A stretch of DNA of 8,444 nucleotides from Desulfobacterales bacterium S5133MH16 (GCA_001751005.1 MAXL01000261.1:1-8444), one strand, 5' to 3'. Shown: positions 1 to 6,614, counted from the first letter of the stretch. Numbers and translations: made by a program. Notes: generated by a model not told the origin, from the letters alone.

Positions 1-1219
1 ATTTGTCGTAGGCGATCATTTCCGGTTCCACCCCCAGGCTGTCGAGCATATCTTCAATTGCATCGATCATCACCGGTGGACCGCAGAGATAATATTCAAT
101 TTCGGTTGGATCTTCATGTTGACTGAGGTAATGGTCATGCACACAGTTATGGATATAACCGGTCATTCCTTCCCAGTGATCCTCGGGTTTGGGCTGGGAC
201 AGGGCGATAAAAAATGAAAAGTTCTCAAATTTTTTTTCCAGGTCCATGAACTCCTGTTCGAAAAACAATTCCAGTTTTGATCTTGCCCCGTACCAGAAAC
301 TAATTTTTCGTTTTGTTTCCAGTGTGGTTAGCTGGTGAAGAATGTGACTTCTCAGGGGCGCCATTCCGGCGCCGCCACCGATAAAGCACATCTCTCTGTC
401 TGTTGTTTTTGCAAAAAACTGTCCGTAAGGTCCGCTCAAGGTGACACGATCTCCCGGTTTTAGATTGAAAATATAGGATGATCCTGCTCCGGGGGGCGCT
501 TCCGGATAACCGGGCGGGGGGGTGGAAATCCGGATCGTGAATCGCAGCATATCCGGTTCGCAGGGTGGATTTGACAGGGAATACGCTCGAAAAATCGGTT
601 CTTCTGTTTTAGAACGAAGCCCCCAAAGGCTGAAGGCATCCCAGTCCGGTCTGAATCGTTCGGCAACCCGGACTCTGAATTCGGAAAATGAGAGTTCGTA
701 TTGGGGAATATCGATCTGAATGAATGCACCGGCTTGAAATTCGAGCTTTTCACCGGGATCGAGTTTCATCACCAGCTCCTTTATAAAGGTTGATACGTTT
801 TCGTTTGATACCACAGTGGCGTTGTATTTTTTGGCGTTAAATATTTCTTCAGGCAGCCGGATTTTCAAGTCTTCCTTTAGTTTTACCTGGCAGGACAGGC
901 GGACATTCTCTTTTTTCTCTCTTCGGGTGAGGTGGGCAAGCTCAGTGGGAAGAATGCCTCTTGCACCTTCTTCCACCACGCACTTGCAAGTTCCACAGGA
1001 CCCGCCGCCGCCGCAAGCCGATGGAAGAAAAATTTTATTTTCGGCCAACGCAGATAAAAGTGTGGTTCCGCCCTGAACCTTCAGGCTTTTTTCCTCGTCG
1101 TCATTGATGACAATCATGCAGTCACCCTTTTTAACCACCTTGGCTTCCACCAGTAAAAGCAGACCCACGAGGATAAATATGACCGATCCAAATACCGTGA
1201 TGCTGATAAGAAAAATCAA
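1..1219 (-). CDS. nqrF: Na+-translocating NADH:quinone oxidoreductase subunit F (3' end cut by window edge)
   Basis: NqrF is the membrane-anchored entry subunit of Na+-NQR: it oxidises NADH on the cytoplasmic side with FAD and passes electrons through a 2Fe-2S cluster. I translated the whole stretch by hand and found 406 uninterrupted codons. Residues about 3-23 form the N-terminal membrane helix. The ferredoxin-like domain has cluster cysteines C69, C75, C78 and C110. The FAD motif RAYS is at 211-214, the nucleotide-binding GGGAGMAP at about 281-288, and the C-terminal YLCGPP contains C379. The reading ends at ...MIAYDK, so only a few residues should be missing (the family is about 408 aa). 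The start is a TTG at 1219-1217: an in-frame TAA lies just upstream, AAGGAA sits 6 bases before it, and no earlier in-frame ATG exists. It is last in the nqrABCDEF order and separated from nqrE by 140 bases. Confidence 0.95.
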   Translation of the reverse strand, partial: MIFLISITVFGSVIFILVGLLLLVEAKVVKKGDCMIVINDDEEKSLKVQGGTTLLSALAENKIFLPSACGGGGSCGTCKCVVEEGARGILPTELAHLTRREKKENVRLSCQVKLKEDLKIRLPEEIFNAKKYNATVVSNENVSTFIKELVMKLDPGEKLEFQAGAFIQIDIPQYELSFSEFRVRVAERFRPDWDAFSLWGLRSKTEEPIFRAYSLSNPPCEPDMLRFTIRISTPPPGYPEAPPGAGSSYIFNLKPGDRVTLSGPYGQFFAKTTDREMCFIGGGAGMAPLRSHILHQLTTLETKRKISFWYGARSKLELFFEQEFMDLEKKFENFSFFIALSQPKPEDHWEGMTGYIHNCVHDHYLSQHEDPTEIEYYLCGPPVMIDAIEDMLDSLGVEPEMIAYDK

Positions 1220-1359
1220 TGAAAGTTCCTTATGTTAATGCGTGTTGCCATAACTTCTCAATAAGTTCTGGTGTATTAAATGGTGATATTGAGCCGAATC
1301 CATAATTTATTGAGATGTTACGTGTTCCCGGAAAATGTTACTTAAGAGCGAAAGGACTG
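1220..1359 (-). other. Structured nqrE-nqrF intergenic gap
   Basis: This is the only substantial gap in an otherwise overlapping or near-overlapping operon. It contains a 9-base inverted repeat, TCTCAATAA (1256-1264) with TTATTGAGA (1307-1315). It also contains two copies of ATGTTAC exactly 20 bases apart (1315-1321 and 1335-1341) that flank the palindrome TTCCCGGAA (1325-1333). A minus-strand mini-ORF of 11 codons (1251-1216) ends in a TGA that overlaps the nqrF TTG start as TTGA. There is no T-run typical of an intrinsic terminator in the nqr direction. The gap could hold an mRNA-processing or stabilising hairpin, or a site that tunes nqrF separately. The sequence features are certain; any function is inference. 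Confidence 0.5.
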
Positions 1360-1968
1360 CTATAATGTAATTCCTGAAAACAACATAAACGCCATGGCCA
1401 TGAGGCCTGCAATAATCATACTGATGCCAAAACCTTCAAGACCTGCAGGGACATTCGCATATCTCAATTTTTTTCGTATCCCGGCCATGGTCACAATGGC
1501 AAGCATCCAGCCCATGCCTGAACTTGCTCCAAAGACAACGGATTCGATAAAATTATAATTTCGTTCGACCATGAACAGAGAAGTGCCCAGAATCGCGCAG
1601 TTTACGGCAATCAAAGGAAGAAAGACACCCAGCGCAGTATACAGCGGGGGTGAATACCGGTCGATAATCATTTCCAAAGCTTGAACAATGGCGGCGATGA
1701 CGGCAATAAAAATAATAAACTTCAAAAAACCGAGATCAATGCCCGGCAGTCCCGCCCATTCAAGGGCCCCCGGTGCCAACAGGTAGTAGTAGATCAGCCA
1801 GTTCGCAGGCGTGGTAATGGAAAGTACAAACGTCACGGCCAACCCCAGACCTATCGCCGTATCCAGGTTTCTGGAAATTGCCAGAAAGGAGCACATGCCT
1901 AAGAAATAAGCCAGAAGGATGTTACCGAGAAAAACGGAATTTAAAAATATACTGATTAGATTTTCCAT
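1360..1968 (-). CDS. nqrE: Na+-translocating NADH:quinone oxidoreductase subunit E
   Basis: NqrE is an integral membrane subunit that pairs with NqrD in inverted orientation and helps hold a membrane-embedded 2Fe-2S centre between NqrF and NqrC. The protein is 202 aa from the ATG at 1968 and starts MENLISIFLNS, matching the family start (Vibrio NqrE is about 198 aa). A longer reading from 2022 would overlap the end of nqrD and add 18 non-homologous residues, so I reject it. About six hydrophobic segments are visible. Key residues are C26 in FLGMC and C124 in AVNCAILG, the expected cluster pair. The PxLYxALGxFLPL and GWMLAIV stretches are also typical. It begins 4 bases after the nqrD stop with only a weak Shine-Dalgarno sequence (AAAGAA), suggesting translational coupling. 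Confidence 0.96.
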   Translation of the reverse strand: MENLISIFLNSVFLGNILLAYFLGMCSFLAISRNLDTAIGLGLAVTFVLSITTPANWLIYYYLLAPGALEWAGLPGIDLGFLKFIIFIAVIAAIVQALEMIIDRYSPPLYTALGVFLPLIAVNCAILGTSLFMVERNYNFIESVVFGASSGMGWMLAIVTMAGIRKKLRYANVPAGLEGFGISMIIAGLMAMAFMLFSGITL

Positions 1969-1972
1969 TATG

Positions 1973-2590
1973 TTATTCTTTGGAAACGGTTTTCTGTACC
2001 CAAACGATAAGGCCGATCGCAATAAACGCGCCCGGGGCTAACACCATGAACCCCATGTTTACATATCCTGCGGCATAAAAAGCGTCGGGAATAACTTGAA
2101 ACCCGAACAGTTTTCCGGCGCCCAAAAGCTCCCGCAGCACCGCCACCGTTATCAGAATTTGGCTGTAGCCTAATCCATTGCCGATACCGTCCAGCAGGGA
2201 AAGAAATGGCGGGTTTCCCAGAGCATAGGTCTCAGCCCGACCCAGAATAATGCAGTTCGTAATAATAAGTCCGACGAAAATAGACAACTGCTTGCTGATA
2301 TCATACAGAAATGCCTTCAAGACCTGATCCGCAAAAATTACCAGGGTTGCGATAACCGTAAGTTCTATAATAATCCGGATATTACGGGGGATAAGATTTC
2401 GCATCAGGGAAATCGACAAATTAGAAAAAGCCAGAACAAAGGTCAGTGCCAGACCCATAACAATAGCGGTTTTTAACTGCACGGTTACGGCCAGTGCCGA
2501 ACATATCCCCAGAATTTGTCCGGAAACCGGGTTGCTTTCCCATATCGGGGTAAAAAACACTTTAAAAGCTTTTGTCCGGGTTATCTTCAT
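1973..2590 (-). CDS. nqrD: Na+-translocating NADH:quinone oxidoreductase subunit D
   Basis: NqrD is a membrane subunit of Na+-NQR, homologous to RnfE and to NqrE. It forms the central NqrD/E pair that carries electrons across the membrane plane via a 2Fe-2S centre. The protein is 205 aa (the Vibrio form is about 210) with roughly six hydrophobic helices. The N-terminal FTPIWESNPV stretch is characteristic. Cysteines C30 (ILGIC) and C113 (ITNCIILGRAE) match the two conserved cluster ligands, and the GNGLGYSxxL and LRELLGAGKLFG stretches are also family-typical. Its ATG overlaps the nqrC stop as ATGA (4 bases), and nqrE follows after 4 bases. No good Shine-Dalgarno lies close to the start, so it is probably translated by coupling to nqrC. 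Confidence 0.96.
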   Translation of the reverse strand: MKITRTKAFKVFFTPIWESNPVSGQILGICSALAVTVQLKTAIVMGLALTFVLAFSNLSISLMRNLIPRNIRIIIELTVIATLVIFADQVLKAFLYDISKQLSIFVGLIITNCIILGRAETYALGNPPFLSLLDGIGNGLGYSQILITVAVLRELLGAGKLFGFQVIPDAFYAAGYVNMGFMVLAPGAFIAIGLIVWVQKTVSKE

Positions 2591-3285
2591 TTTATCTGGT
2601 TGTTCCTGAATTTTTTGGAAAGAGGTTCATATTGGATAAGTGTACGTTTTAGACCTGCTGATAAAAATTTTCCGGTTAAGGTCGCACCACTGATACCGTC
2701 CACAACGTTTTTTTGACGGGTATCGTGTATCTTATCCTTGACTAACCCTTTTGCAATGGCAACGGAAACAAAATTGCCCCGGTCATCCAGGATTTTTTTG
2801 CCTGAAAAGTTTTTCTGAAACCAACCCTTTTCGATTTCTCCCCCAAGGCCGGGGGTTTCCGAGTGACTGTAAACCGTAAACCCTGAAACCGTGGTTCCGT
2901 CATTTTTTATGGCCAAATATCCTAAAATTCTTCCCCATAGACCGCGTGAATCAACAGGAATGATGTAGGACTGGATATTGTTTTGTATGACATAAAGATA
3001 AACCGGCAGATCATCTTGGCTTTTATTTTGTTCCGGAATGATTTTGCCTGAAACATCAACCCATACCTGTTTGATGTTTTCGGCGTATAGCTTATCTATT
3101 GTGTCCAGAGAAAGGGGTTTTTTGTCATGAATCAGTCCGACTGATTTTAAAATATTTTTCTGCTTGTCAAGTGCTATGTTTTTAAGTTGATATTCTTTGA
3201 GACCGGTCGATGCCAGTGTTAAAAGGCTGCCGCATATCACCGTCAATACTGCTGCAAATATAATCGATCTTAAATAACTAGACAT
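2587..3285 (-). CDS. nqrC: Na+-translocating NADH:quinone oxidoreductase subunit C (covalent-FMN subunit)
   Basis: NqrC is a single-helix-anchored periplasmic flavoprotein that relays electrons from the NqrD/E iron-sulfur centre to NqrB. It is 232 aa (the Vibrio form is about 257). Residues about 7-27 form the membrane anchor and the rest is soluble. The flavinylation motif is DGISGAT at 196-202, with T202 the expected phosphoester-linked FMN site. Another family stretch is SETPGLGGEIEKGWFQ at about 142-157. AAGGG about 6 bases before the ATG gives a good ribosome binding site. The start overlaps the end of nqrB by 8 bases (ATGTCTAG) and the stop overlaps nqrD by 4. Covalent FMN needs an ApbE-type transferase, which is not encoded in this window. 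Confidence 0.96.
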   Translation of the reverse strand: MSSYLRSIIFAAVLTVICGSLLTLASTGLKEYQLKNIALDKQKNILKSVGLIHDKKPLSLDTIDKLYAENIKQVWVDVSGKIIPEQNKSQDDLPVYLYVIQNNIQSYIIPVDSRGLWGRILGYLAIKNDGTTVSGFTVYSHSETPGLGGEIEKGWFQKNFSGKKILDDRGNFVSVAIAKGLVKDKIHDTRQKNVVDGISGATLTGKFLSAGLKRTLIQYEPLSKKFRNNQIK

Positions 3286-4477
3286 TTGGAACCCTTTTTC
3301 TTAATATGGCTTTTATTTCATAATGATCCAGCAAGGGAGAAAACAGATTCATAAAGAGAATCGCCAGCATAATTCCTTCCGGAAAAGCCGGATTGAAAAC
3401 GCGGATTAAAACCGTTAACGCCCCAATGGAAAAACCGTAGATCCATTTGGAAATATTCATTCCCGGTGCGGATACCGGATCGGTGGCCATATAGATGATT
3501 CCGAAGGCAAAGCCCCCCATTACCAGATGATACATGGGATGCAGAGACAGCATGGGCACGGATGAATTTCCGTAAAATTGATTAAAAATGTATCCCGGGT
3601 ATGCGGCCGCTAATACACCCAGAACACCACCAAACATAATTCGGTAACTGGCAATGCCGGTAGCAATTAAAATAAATGCGCCGATCAGGCACATAAGGGC
3701 GGATGTTCCGCCGATACTTCCCGGGTATGCTCCGAAAAAGAGTTTGGGAAAGGTAAACCCGGCTTTTGCCAGGGAAGATTTTACGATATTAAAGGCGCCG
3801 CTAACGGCAGAAACCGCGAGGGGAGTCGCTCCGCTGAAGGCGTCAGCCGCCGGAGACTTCATCCCGCTAATTACCGTCCAGACCCTTTCGCCGGTCATAT
3901 TGCCGGGATAAGCAAAGAACAGAAACGCCCTTCCGGTCAGAGCCGGATTTAAAAAATTTTTTCCGGTACCCCCAAAAATTTCTTTTCCGAATATAACCCC
4001 GAAGGATATACCGACAGCAACCTGCCACAGGGGAATTGTCGGCGGAAGAGTCAGCGGGAACAACAATCCGGTCACCAGAAACCCTTCGCTGATATTATGT
4101 TTTCTTATGGATGCAAAAAGAACTTCCCAAAAAAATCCAACGCCGTAGGAGACCATAATCACCGGTATAACAATCCACAATCCATTCACAAAAACAGCCA
4201 TAAAATTAAGGGAAAGTCCGGATGCAAGGTTGGACTGGTATCCGGAATTGTAAATCCCGAAAAACAGTGGCGGGATCAGTGCCAGTATGACGGTACTCAT
4301 GAGGCGTTTCAGATCCAGACTGTCACGGACATGGGGATGATTTTGGGTTACATTTCCCGGTATGAAAAAAAAGGTTTCAATTGCCTCAAAAAGCGGACGG
4401 ATTTTTTCAAATTTTTTGCCGTCTTCAAAATGCTTGCGTCTGGCATCGAAAAATTTTCTTAACAGCTTCATCATCAT
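3278..4477 (-). CDS. nqrB: Na+-translocating NADH:quinone oxidoreductase subunit B (covalent FMN, riboflavin, quinone site)
   Basis: NqrB is the large membrane subunit of Na+-NQR. It holds covalent FMN and riboflavin, contributes to quinone reduction with NqrA, and is proposed to form part of the Na+ path. It is 399 aa (the Vibrio form is about 412-415). A soluble N-terminus of about 50 residues is followed by roughly ten hydrophobic segments. The flavinylation motif is DAFSGAT (212-218), with T218 the expected FMN site. Other family stretches are GKEIFGGTGKNFLNPAL (about 164-180), GRAFLFFAYP and HPMYHLVMGGFAFG...ATDPVSAP (about 313-338). The start is a run of three ATGs at 4477-4469; I take the first, which overlaps the nqrA stop by 4 bases. 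GGAA lies about 5 bases upstream. Any of the three ATGs could be used, changing the N-terminus by at most two residues. Confidence 0.96.
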   Translation of the reverse strand: MMMKLLRKFFDARRKHFEDGKKFEKIRPLFEAIETFFFIPGNVTQNHPHVRDSLDLKRLMSTVILALIPPLFFGIYNSGYQSNLASGLSLNFMAVFVNGLWIVIPVIMVSYGVGFFWEVLFASIRKHNISEGFLVTGLLFPLTLPPTIPLWQVAVGISFGVIFGKEIFGGTGKNFLNPALTGRAFLFFAYPGNMTGERVWTVISGMKSPAADAFSGATPLAVSAVSGAFNIVKSSLAKAGFTFPKLFFGAYPGSIGGTSALMCLIGAFILIATGIASYRIMFGGVLGVLAAAYPGYIFNQFYGNSSVPMLSLHPMYHLVMGGFAFGIIYMATDPVSAPGMNISKWIYGFSIGALTVLIRVFNPAFPEGIMLAILFMNLFSPLLDHYEIKAILRKRVPNV

Positions 4478-5817
4478 AACTGTTCCAGGTAATATGCTTT
4501 CTTGGTGTTTTTTATCACATCACAAAGTTCTATCTTAGAGGGACAGACATAGGTGCACAGACCGCATTCCACACAGTCCAGCATACCGTGAGCCAGCGCC
4601 TCTTCAATTTCATCGGACAGTATGCATTTGTATGTAAACTGCGGCAGAATATCGACCGGACAAGTTTCTGCACAGAACCCGCAGTTTATACAGGCGCGCT
4701 CTTCACCATGACAGTTACAGTCCATGGGCAACAGCGATTTGTTAAAAAAAGACAAAAACACCCGGGATCGGCTCGGTTTATTGAACCCAGGTCTTGCGAA
4801 TCCGAAAAACTCTTTTTCGTTTCCTTCCGGAATCAACACTAAAGACGTTTCATAAAACCCCATATAAGAATCTTTTTTATCGGAATAACCTCTGAAAATA
4901 CCGCCCACAATATATCTGGAGTTATCCACATTCACCGTACGTCCTTTGGTAAGATGACCCAGGGGAACTCCGATTCTGGTAAAAAAGTGCTTTTTCTCCC
5001 TGGCCAGGGTTCCTCCAAGAACAACAGTTCTTGCCACAGGGTATTTTCCGGTTCCAAGAAGCATGGCAACAAGCAGCAGATCCTGACCGTTTATAAACCA
5101 GGTTTGATTTTCTGCCTGTGTTTTTTTAATATGATAGAGCAATACGCCCGGGTCCTCGGCCGGATAAACCCCCTGGCAGACGTGGGTCACATGACTGTTT
5201 AACTGTTCTATGACATATGAATTGTCAGAGGATGTGCTGATGATGAGATTTTGAGATAATTTTTGTAAAATTTTTATGCCGAATTCAAACAGAGCGATGT
5301 TGCCCTTCAGGTAAGCTTTGGGCACCGGCTGAAAAGGCTCGTTTGCATCCAGACTCACAATGATACACGGAGGAATGGCGTCAGGGTCTGCAACATCCCG
5401 AAAGGGGAGTTCTCTGAACAGCGACCAGAGCCCGCCAGTCATTATGGTTTTGATCAGAGATTTTCTTTCGATATTTTCAAGCTGTGCTTCAGTGAAGATG
5501 GGAAACGTTTCATACTCCTCGTCTTGATCCAAGGCTACGACGACCTTTTTGATTACCCGACGAGGACCCAAATCAATGTTTGCTATTTTACCCCCGCCCG
5601 GCGATAAAAATATCAGATTCGGGTTGCGTTTGTCTTCAAAGACCGGGGTTCCAACCTTTACTTTATCACCAATCTTAACCTTTAAGCGGGGCTTTACAAA
5701 AGGAATCTTTTCCGGCAAAAGAGCCACCTGGGCAGGTTTTTCCAATGGCTCGACTTCAGGGGAGGGCCCTCCGGCAATTTTCGTTCCATACCCTTTTTTT
5801 ATTTGGACAGAGATCAT
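4474..5817 (-). CDS. nqrA: Na+-NQR subunit A with two RnfC-like [4Fe-4S] motifs
   Basis: NqrA is the cytoplasmic subunit of Na+-NQR that docks on NqrB at the quinone site. It is 447 aa, the usual length. The N-terminal half is NqrA-type: IKKGYGTKIAGGP (6-18), a lipoyl-like sandwich around GDKVKVGTPVFEDKRNP (50-66), and GLWSLFRELPF (129-139) where RnfC would have its glycine-rich FMN/NADH loop. NqrA-typical FYETSLVLIPEGNEKEFFGF (321-340) follows. Unusually, the C-terminus has two complete ferredoxin motifs, C376-C379-C382-C386-P and C415-C418-C421-C425-P, plus extra C367, C369, C398 and C432. As I know the family, Vibrio-type NqrA keeps only a relic of the second motif. It is the first gene of the operon. 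AGGTG about 10 bases before the ATG is the likely ribosome binding site. An RnfC assignment is less likely given the NqrB-F neighbours and NqrA-like body. Confidence 0.92.
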   Translation of the reverse strand: MISVQIKKGYGTKIAGGPSPEVEPLEKPAQVALLPEKIPFVKPRLKVKIGDKVKVGTPVFEDKRNPNLIFLSPGGGKIANIDLGPRRVIKKVVVALDQDEEYETFPIFTEAQLENIERKSLIKTIMTGGLWSLFRELPFRDVADPDAIPPCIIVSLDANEPFQPVPKAYLKGNIALFEFGIKILQKLSQNLIISTSSDNSYVIEQLNSHVTHVCQGVYPAEDPGVLLYHIKKTQAENQTWFINGQDLLLVAMLLGTGKYPVARTVVLGGTLAREKKHFFTRIGVPLGHLTKGRTVNVDNSRYIVGGIFRGYSDKKDSYMGFYETSLVLIPEGNEKEFFGFARPGFNKPSRSRVFLSFFNKSLLPMDCNCHGEERACINCGFCAETCPVDILPQFTYKCILSDEIEEALAHGMLDCVECGLCTYVCPSKIELCDVIKNTKKAYYLEQL

Positions 5818-5870
5818 CTATCATTGGCACCTGAATCTTACGGTTAACAGAGGTATACAAAATTAAATTG

Positions 5871-5894
5871 CAATAATCATACCGAAAATTATTG
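5871..5894. repeat. Inverted repeat CAATAAT-N10-ATTATTG at the nqr promoter
   Basis: Two perfect 7-base arms (5871-5877 and 5888-5894) are separated by 10 bases and overlap the candidate -10 element and spacer of the nqr promoter. This fits an operator where a dimeric repressor would block RNA polymerase. It is not a canonical 7-1-7 Fur/PerR box, so the binding protein is unknown. Confidence 0.4.
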
Positions 5895-5904
5895 TTCAAA
5901 ACAA
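5876..5904 (-). promoter_or_regulatory. Candidate sigma-70-type promoter for nqrABCDEF
   Basis: On the minus strand, TTGTTT (plus coordinates 5899-5904) and TATGAT (5876-5881) are 17 bases apart, which is the ideal spacing. The -10 box matches five of six bases and the -35 box three to four. The transcript would begin about 50 bases before the nqrA ATG. The promoter overlaps the CAATAAT/ATTATTG inverted repeat. AT-rich DNA gives chance matches, so confidence is modest. Confidence 0.35.
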
Positions 5905-5930
5905 GTAGATTTTACAGACTTTAGCGTCAT

Positions 5931-5941
5931 ATCATTATGAT
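5931..5941. repeat. Short palindrome ATCAT-T-ATGAT, Fur/PerR-box-like core
   Basis: A perfect 5-1-5 palindrome lies in the middle of the divergent region. The ATCATTAT core resembles part of classical Fur-family sites, which are 7-1-7 palindromes rich in A and T. The two outer positions on each side do not match, so it is at best a partial box. Confidence 0.3.
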
Positions 5942-6103
5942 TAACGGTTCGATACCATAGAGAAATTGATCATATTCCATTATTCCGTTCTGATGCTATA
6001 AACGGGTTGCCATTACAAAACCTGTAATTTCGAAAATTTGTAGAATTTCCGAGACATATAATTAGTTGGATTACCCTAAAATTTTGACGTGGCAAATCCA
6101 GAC

Positions 6104-6139
6104 TTGACAGGGATCTTTTTTCAGCATAAAAGATATAAT
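6104..6139 (+). promoter_or_regulatory. Candidate perR promoter (perfect TATAAT; spacing to TTGACA too long)
   Basis: A perfect TATAAT (6134-6139) lies about 40 bases before the TTG start, and a perfect TTGACA lies at 6104-6109. They are 24 bases apart instead of about 17, so they may not act together. An alternative -10, CATAAA (6125-6130), is 15 bases from TTGACA. The TATAAT box may work with a weak -35 or an activator. Confidence 0.35.
6113..6134. repeat. Inverted repeat ATCTTTT-N8-AAAAGAT in the perR promoter
   Basis: Perfect 7-base arms (6113-6119 and 6128-6134) sit just upstream of, and touch, the TATAAT box. The position suits a self-regulation operator. The shape differs from the usual PerR box (TTATAAT-N-ATTATAA), so assignment to the adjacent regulator is inference. 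Confidence 0.35.
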
Positions 6140-6178
6140 GAAAACAGTGGACTAACCAGTGGCTGAAAGGATAAGAAT

Positions 6179-6592
6179 TTGTTAAAAGAAAAAAAAATGA
6201 GAATGACTCGTCAGCGCAGTATAATATTAGAAGAGCTGCGAAAGGTCAATACTCATCCTAGTGCCGACGAAGTTTACGAAATGGTTCGTTTGCGTTTACC
6301 CAGGATCAGCCTGGGTACGGTTTACCGAAATTTGGAAATCCTGTCCGAATTGGGAGAAATTCAGAAGCTTCAACTTAGTGGGGGCTTGAAACGTTTTGAC
6401 TGGGATACAAACAAACATTACCATATCCGCTGTGTGCGCTGTAACCGGGTGGATGATGCTCCGATTGCGCCGCTCAACCAAATCGAAGATGAGCTTTATG
6501 AGGCAACTGTTTTTGAAATAATAGGTCACAACCTTGAATTTGTCGGGTTTTGTCCGGAATGCTCAAAAAAAGTTCGTAAAGTTGACCACTAA
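6179..6592 (+). CDS. perR: Fur-family transcriptional regulator, PerR-type
   Basis: This is a dimeric metal-dependent repressor. PerR senses peroxide by metal-catalysed histidine oxidation and controls oxidative-stress and metal genes. The 137 aa are full length for the family. The N-terminal winged helix contains MTRQRSIILEEL (9-20) and the recognition region ISLGTVYRNLEIL (about 43-55). The candidate regulatory metal site fits B. subtilis PerR: H26 (H37 there), D74 in KRFD (D85), H80 and H82 in HYH (H91, H93), and D93 (D104). Aspartate in RFD is a PerR-leaning feature. Structural zinc cysteines are C85/C88 and C125/C128. The start is TTG at 6179, with AAGG 8 bases upstream; it keeps the conserved LKEKKMRMTRQR head. 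ATG at 6197 would remove part of it and has no good Shine-Dalgarno. It is divergent from nqrA. Fur or another subfamily remains possible, and the gene symbol is by family resemblance. Confidence 0.85.
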   Translation: MLKEKKMRMTRQRSIILEELRKVNTHPSADEVYEMVRLRLPRISLGTVYRNLEILSELGEIQKLQLSGGLKRFDWDTNKHYHIRCVRCNRVDDAPIAPLNQIEDELYEATVFEIIGHNLEFVGFCPECSKKVRKVDH

Positions 6593-6614
6593 AAAATCTT
6601 ATTTTATGCTGTAT

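Larger units (their letters stand above)
5818..6178. promoter_or_regulatory. Divergent nqrA / perR control region
   Basis: This AT-rich, 361-base stretch has no gene and separates two divergent genes, so promoters for both should lie here. It contains a candidate minus-strand promoter (5876-5904), a plus-strand TATAAT (6134-6139) and three short inverted repeats (5871-5894, 5931-5941, 6113-6134). The latter two are in the middle and on the perR side. The layout is typical of a regulator that controls itself and its divergent neighbour. Which repeat binds which protein cannot be told from sequence alone. Confidence 0.6.

Noticed and set aside
460..753. 97-codon minus-strand ORF in the nqrF region
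   Set aside because: It is in a different frame from nqrF, which I read without interruption through the same bases with all FAD motifs present.
816..1076. 86-codon plus-strand ORF opposite nqrF
   Set aside because: It is antisense to the intact ferredoxin domain of nqrF, with no family resemblance.
1969..2022. Upstream extension of nqrE by 18 codons
   Set aside because: It would overlap the end of nqrD by about 50 bases and adds residues absent from the family; the internal ATG at 1968 begins at the conserved MENLIS-type start.
4097..4462. 121-codon plus-strand ORF opposite nqrB
   Set aside because: It lies wholly antisense to nqrB, has low-complexity basic composition and no recognisable motif; it is a shadow of the real gene.
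4474..5817. Assignment of the first operon gene as rnfC
   Set aside because: The ferredoxin motifs suggest RnfC, but the body has NqrA-specific stretches, lacks the glycine-rich nucleotide loop, and sits with nqrB, C, D, E and F rather than rnfB, D, G, E, A.
5549..5866. 105-codon plus-strand ORF across the nqrA start
   Set aside because: It is antisense to the conserved N-terminus of nqrA and has no motif; it is better explained as a shadow.
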